Assembly: GCA_963548155.1 (NCBI GenBank)
Contig: CAUUTP010000026.1
Span: forward strand, 1-23,291
Length of the DNA stretch: 23,291 bases
Reading direction: 5' to 3'
Source of the DNA: Eikenella sp963548155
GTDB lineage: Bacteria > Pseudomonadota > Gammaproteobacteria > Burkholderiales > Neisseriaceae
The notes beneath the pieces were generated by a model. The model was not told the DNA's origin. It worked only from the letters and a program-made list of their open reading frames with translations, and made no database searches. The translations under genes and the position numbers were made by a program. Shown here one piece after another: positions 20,471-23,291 of this stretch; the first letter of the stretch is position 1, and each line of letters starts with the position of its first letter.

Positions 20471-21676
20471 TTAAAGGCGGCGGCCGTTGTTGTCGTACAC
20501 CATTTTGGTGCCTTCAAAGATGTGGATGCTGGCGGCGCAGGTGGCGGTTGAGCATGCTTTCATAGGCAGGGTAACGCTGTAGCGGCCGCTGCGGGCGGGG
20601 CGGTAGCTGAACAGGGGCACGCTGTCGCCCAATACGTCTTGTTTTACCACGCGGCCATTGAGGCGTACGGTAAGGTCGATATCGGAGCAGTTGTCGTCGC
20701 AGTCGCCGTAGAAGGTGTAGGCTTTGCCGGCGGTGAGGTTAACTTGCTCGGTGTGGCTCTGGCCGGCGGCAAGGCGTTGCTGGCGCAGGAGGAATACGCG
20801 GGCGGCCGGGTCGTGGCTTTCTACGATCTCCACATTGCTTCGTTGCGCGCGCAGCAGGGAGGGATCGGTGTCGGTGCTGCTTTCAAACACTTGCACGGAG
20901 TAGGCGCAGGTGTCGTTGTCGCAGTCTTCCATGCTGATGTTGAGCTGGTGGCGGCCGCCTTGCTCTGCTTTGAAGTTCAGCAGGGGTTCGCCGTCGCCAT
21001 CGGTGTCGGAGGCGATGGTTTTGCCGTTGGCTCTGAGGGTGAGGTCGAAGTCTTCGCAGGCTTGGTCACAGCGGCCGAATACGTTGTAGTATTTGCCGGC
21101 AGTGAGCTCAACGTCCACGCTGCGGTTTTGGCTGTCGGCGAGCTGGCCGCTAATCAGGGGCAGTTCGCGGACATTTTTATCGATACCTTGTTGTTCTTCT
21201 CGGATGATTTTTTGTAAGGCTGCCAAGGACGGGCCTGTGTTGTCGCTGTTGCCTACTTTGCCGCCGCTAAATACTTGCAGCATGGAGCGGCAGCGGTTGC
21301 GTGAGCATTCAGCCATTTCGGTGTTGAGTTCCACGCGGCCATCGCGCTCGGCTTGCCAGGTGAAGCGGGAGCCGTCGCCGCGGTTTTTACGGAATAGGGT
21401 GGTGCGGCCTTGGGTAACGCTGAATTTGATGTTAGAGCAGTTTACGGAGCAGTCGGCAAACACGGTGTATACCTGACCGGCTTTCACATCCAGTGTGGTG
21501 GTGTTGCTTTGGCCTTCTTCGAGGCGGATGCTGCGCTGAAACAGCTGCTGTGCGGCAGGGTCTTCATTTTTGATGGTTTCGGTGTGGCTGGATGCTTGGC
21601 CGGTGAGATAACTGTCGGCAGCAAAAGCGGGTAGGGAGAGGGCGGCCAAAATTGGCAGCAGAGCGAGTTTTTTCAT
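20471..21676 (-). CDS. Secreted protein with three disulfide-rich, PPC-like repeats; function unknown
   Basis: I do not recognise a named protein. The 401 residues begin with a clear Sec signal peptide (MKKLALLPILAALSLPAFA, cleavage after residue 19 or 20). Three tandem units follow. Each has a GxxxT/S...AGxxY strand, a Cx3C pair, a hydrophobic strand pattern and, 43-44 residues on, a Cx4C pair before a final VQVF/IHIF strand. The cysteines are 76, 80, 124, 129; 203, 207, 252, 257; and 326, 330, 375, 380. Units 1 and 3 share a leading DPAA...RL..GQS segment; unit 2 has a different helical lead-in (150-180). The pattern fits PPC-type beta-sandwich domains with two disulfides each, so a periplasmic or surface binding role is likely. 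AAGGA lies 8 nt before the ATG. Confidence 0.85.
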   Translation of the reverse strand: MKKLALLPILAALSLPAFAADSYLTGQASSHTETIKNEDPAAQQLFQRSIRLEEGQSNTTTLDVKAGQVYTVFADCSVNCSNIKFSVTQGRTTLFRKNRGDGSRFTWQAERDGRVELNTEMAECSRNRCRSMLQVFSGGKVGNSDNTGPSLAALQKIIREEQQGIDKNVRELPLISGQLADSQNRSVDVELTAGKYYNVFGRCDQACEDFDLTLRANGKTIASDTDGDGEPLLNFKAEQGGRHQLNISMEDCDNDTCAYSVQVFESSTDTDPSLLRAQRSNVEIVESHDPAARVFLLRQQRLAAGQSHTEQVNLTAGKAYTFYGDCDDNCSDIDLTVRLNGRVVKQDVLGDSVPLFSYRPARSGRYSVTLPMKACSTATCAASIHIFEGTKMVYDNNGRRL

Positions 21677-21705
21677 GGGTTGTTTCCTTTTGTTGGAGGA
21701 GAAAG

Positions 21706-21803
21706 AAATTTTGCTAAAAGGCTGATAACGAAGGACTGCGCTTTCGCTACAAGGCGTGCTAACGCTGTAGCAGAAGAGTGTTCATCCGTTATATGCAAAA
21801 TTT
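21706..21803 (-). other. Nested dyad filling the predicted 5' leader of the secreted-protein gene
   Basis: Three nested arms pair in register: AAATTTTGC with GCAAAATTT (21706-21714 and 21795-21803), ATAACG with CGTTAT (21725-21730 and 21787-21792), and an inner hairpin GCTACA-GCGT / ACGC-TGTAGC with a 2-nt bulge (21746-21771). The predicted transcription start falls at about 21803, so the RNA would be one closed structure ending about 30 nt before the start codon. It could be a structured leader RNA or a MITE-like insertion. I know no matching riboswitch family. Confidence 0.55.
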
Positions 21804-21809
21804 TGCGGC

Positions 21810-21838
21810 ATTATGCCTAATTGCGTTAAATTTTCCAA
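21810..21838 (-). promoter_or_regulatory. Probable promoter of the secreted-protein gene
   Basis: Minus strand: TTGGAA (21838-21833), a 17-bp spacer and CATAAT (21815-21810). It gives a leader of about 127 nt. Confidence 0.55.
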
Positions 21839-21878
21839 CTAATTTGCTCGGGTATGTGTATTTTGGCTAATGCATCAA

Positions 21879-21959
21879 AGGCTACCTGAAAGTTTGGTTT
21901 CTCAGCAACGCTGCTTTGCATCGTTTGGCTTAGCTTGAAGCTTCTCTTTCAGGTAGCCT
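21879..21959. repeat. Inverted eikDUS pair upstream of the nrd region
   Basis: eikDUS at 21879-21890 and its complement at 21948-21959, with arms extending by AAAG/CTTT, enclose 57 bp. It is not directly downstream of any clear gene. CCTTTTCCC follows on the plus strand. Confidence 0.65.
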
Positions 21960-22112
21960 TTTCCCTGCCTGCTGCAAACCATATGCACTTTGCGTTAAGT
22001 CAAACTGTGTGTTCGTAGCAGGAGCGGAAAAATTCGGTTTCCCCGAAGTGATGAGCGGGTGCAAACCCTTGTCGGTGCGAAAATCTTCCCGTGCGTTAAA
22101 GCCCATTTTCAT
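21930..22112 (-). CDS. Doubtful 60-codon reading frame
   Basis: A small frame read left from an ATG at 22112 (MKMGFNAREDFRTDKGLHPL at its start), ending inside the DUS hairpin. It has no Shine-Dalgarno. A Fur-box-like sequence lies at its start. I do not recognise the product; it may be a remnant or chance. Together with the DUS pair and the nrd control region it accounts for the 574-bp gap between the secreted-protein gene and nrdG. Confidence 0.2.
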   Translation of the reverse strand: MKMGFNAREDFRTDKGLHPLITSGKPNFSAPATNTQFDLTQSAYGLQQAGKRLPEREASS

Positions 22113-22133
22113 TTAATAATCATTCGCAATTAA
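22111..22133. promoter_or_regulatory. Fur-box-like sequence
   Basis: The minus strand reads GCGAATGATTATTAAAT, close to the AATGATTAT half-site of neisserial Fur boxes; the other half is imperfect. It is 118 bp upstream of nrdG and directly at the doubtful small frame. Weak. Confidence 0.25.
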
Positions 22134-22187
22134 CCTGATTTAACGGCAAAGCTGCTTGCGTTTTCCCCGGTAAAGCACGACAATTCA

Positions 22188-22203
22188 CCACAACATATAG
22201 TGT
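22188..22203 (+). promoter_or_regulatory. NrdR box 1 of the nrdGD operon
   Basis: CCACAACATATAGTGT fits the 16-bp NrdR consensus (acaCwAtATaTwGtgt) at about 14 positions. Its centre is exactly 31 bp from box 2, the three-helical-turn spacing typical of NrdR-repressed promoters. Confidence 0.85.
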
Positions 22204-22218
22204 TTGAAAATATTTTGT

Positions 22219-22234
22219 GCACTATATGTTGTAT
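22219..22234 (+). promoter_or_regulatory. NrdR box 2 of the nrdGD operon
   Basis: GCACTATATGTTGTAT; its core is the inverted copy of box 1 (13-bp perfect match). It ends 16 bp before the nrdG start codon, so bound NrdR would cover the promoter or start region. Confidence 0.85.
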
Positions 22235-22250
22235 TTTTAAGGATAGGGCT

Positions 22251-22805
22251 ATGGAAACGCTGAATTTTACCCGTGAGCAAATCGTTTGGCAGGAAGTGCC
22301 GGGCGAAGTGTCGCTGGCGTTTCTGTTTTCCGGCTGCCCGTTGCGCTGCAAAGGCTGCCATAGTGCCGACAGTTGGAAGGGCTGTTTGGGCAGCGAACTG
22401 ACTACCGAATACTTGCAAAGCCGCTTGGAACGTTATCGCGGGCTAATTAGCTGCGTGCTGTTTATGGGCGGCGAGTGGCTACCTGAAAAACTGCTGCCGC
22501 TGCTGGCACAGGTGCGAGAAGCTGGGCTGAACACCTGCCTCTATACCGGCCTGGAGCAAGACGAACTGGAGCGCACTTCCATCGCCATCATCCCGCAGCT
22601 TACCTATCTCAAAACCGGCCGCTGGAAAATGGAACTCGGCGGTCTCGACAGCCCGCATACCAACCAGCGCTTTATCGACCTGCGCAGTGGAGCAGTGCTG
22701 AACCATCTGTTTGTGAAAGACACGCTCGCCTCCCGCCCCAAAATCATCCCCTTGGAGCCTGCCCCGCAACCGGCTGCCGAGGGCGCGCTTTTCCAACCGG
22801 CCTGA
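22251..22805 (+). CDS. nrdG: Anaerobic ribonucleotide reductase activating protein
   Basis: Radical-SAM enzyme that installs the glycyl radical on NrdD for dNTP synthesis without oxygen. It has 184 residues, with the [4Fe-4S] motif C29-x3-C33-x2-C36 in FSGCPLRCKGCHSADSW; the GGEWLPE block fits the SAM-binding GGE motif. The ATG at 22251 follows AAGGAT by about 7 nt. The gene precedes nrdD by 64 bp, the reverse of the enterobacterial nrdD-nrdG order. A DUS-like copy with one mismatch lies at 22476-22487. Two NrdR boxes upstream indicate repression when dNTP or ATP status is high. Confidence 0.93.
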   Translation: METLNFTREQIVWQEVPGEVSLAFLFSGCPLRCKGCHSADSWKGCLGSELTTEYLQSRLERYRGLISCVLFMGGEWLPEKLLPLLAQVREAGLNTCLYTGLEQDELERTSIAIIPQLTYLKTGRWKMELGGLDSPHTNQRFIDLRSGAVLNHLFVKDTLASRPKIIPLEPAPQPAAEGALFQPA

Positions 22806-22869
22806 ACGCAGGCTTATCACCGATAGTGGCATCCCACGCTAAACTTCACATCAAACCAGGAGAGTACAC

Positions 22870-23291
22870 ATGATTCGGCTGCATCCCGAACAGTTAAACG
22901 GCAAACTGCAATTCATGCAAGATTACATTGGTGCGCAAAACGCGGCGGACGGTTCGAAAATGGACGCCAACGCCAACGTAACGCAGAAAAATATTGCTAC
23001 GATGGAAGCCGAGCTGATGAAAGACTTTTTCGTGCAGATTAACCGCGCCCAGGTGTCGCGCAAAATTGCCGAAGTGTTCGATCAATCCGTAGCCGACGAA
23101 TACATCCGCCAAATCGAAGCACATGAAATCTATGTGCACGATGAAACCAGCCTGAAACCCTATTGCGTGTCGGCCACGCTGTATCCCTTCCTGCTTGACG
23201 GCTTAAGCAAACTCGGCGGCGAATCCAAAGCGCCGCAGCATCTGGCTTCGTTTTGCGGCTCGTTTATCAACCTGGTGTTTGCCATCAGCGC
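22870..23291 (+). CDS. nrdD: Anaerobic ribonucleoside-triphosphate reductase, N-terminal part (runs off window)
   Basis: Class III glycyl-radical ribonucleotide reductase. I translated 140 codons from the ATG at 22870, preceded by AGGAGAG at 5-6 nt. The readable part includes DANANVTQKNIATMEAEL, IHDETSLKPYC-type sequence (VHDETSLKPYCVSATLYPFL), LDGLSKLGGESKAPQHLASF and CGSFINLVFAIS, all typical NrdD blocks. There is no N-terminal ATP-cone of the E. coli type in the visible part; the sequence goes almost directly into the core. The glycyl-radical site lies outside the window. It is co-transcribed with nrdG. Confidence 0.95.
   Translation, partial: MIRLHPEQLNGKLQFMQDYIGAQNAADGSKMDANANVTQKNIATMEAELMKDFFVQINRAQVSRKIAEVFDQSVADEYIRQIEAHEIYVHDETSLKPYCVSATLYPFLLDGLSKLGGESKAPQHLASFCGSFINLVFAIS

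Noticed and set aside
22030..22090. Possible TPP or cobalamin riboswitch near GCGGGTGCAAACCC
   Set aside because: The conserved core words and following helices of those riboswitches are not present, and the nrdG promoter lies downstream.
1..23291. CRISPR array, prophage, toxin-antitoxin or restriction system
   Set aside because: No regularly spaced direct repeats, phage genes, methylase or nuclease pairs were visible on either strand.

Overview
The window looks like chromosome from an Eikenella species or a close relative in the Neisseriaceae. The main evidence is the 12-mer AGGCTACCTGAA, the Eikenella dialect of the neisserial DNA uptake sequence (eikDUS). I count 27 perfect copies on the two strands, plus several with one mismatch. 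Most intergenic copies form inverted pairs able to fold as hairpins. A 104-bp Correia-type element, a Neisseria-type pil gene order and GC-rich coding sequence agree with this.

Layout, left to right. 1-700: 5' part of a LysP-like amino-acid permease (-), then about 500 bp without a convincing gene. 1274-2722: zwf (-), divergent from pmbA/tldE (+, 2841-4169). 4209-4610: remnant of an IS1595/IS1016-type insertion sequence that has removed the start of an EamA-family transporter (4611-5304). 5448-6485: adhP (-). 6860-8125: thrB (+) with an unusual C-terminal extension. 8190-8984: thyA (-). 9230-10522: rlmD (-). 10692-16140: a tight leftward operon pilF-pilG-pilD-coaE-zapD-yacG. 16384-18081: recJ (-). 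18296-18459: tRNA-Val and tRNA-Asp. 18719-20113: fumC (+). 20471-21676: an unrecognised secreted protein (-) built from three disulfide-rich repeats. 22251 to the right edge: nrdG-nrdD (+), behind two NrdR boxes.

The genes are mostly core metabolism and housekeeping: pentose phosphate entry, threonine, thymidylate, CoA, fumarate, anaerobic dNTP synthesis, rRNA methylation, DNA repair and cell division. They sit beside the type IV pilus motor/platform/peptidase genes that also serve natural transformation, so uptake machinery genes and uptake sequences occur together. No CRISPR array, prophage or classical defence island is visible.

The least explained items are: (1) the secreted three-repeat protein and the approximately 98-nt nested dyad that fills its predicted 5' leader; (2) homoserine kinase fused to a small domain usually found alone; (3) a 100-bp MITE-like element after fumC that is laid out like a Correia element but has different ends; (4) a family of DUS-bounded hairpins sharing an internal 17-mer.
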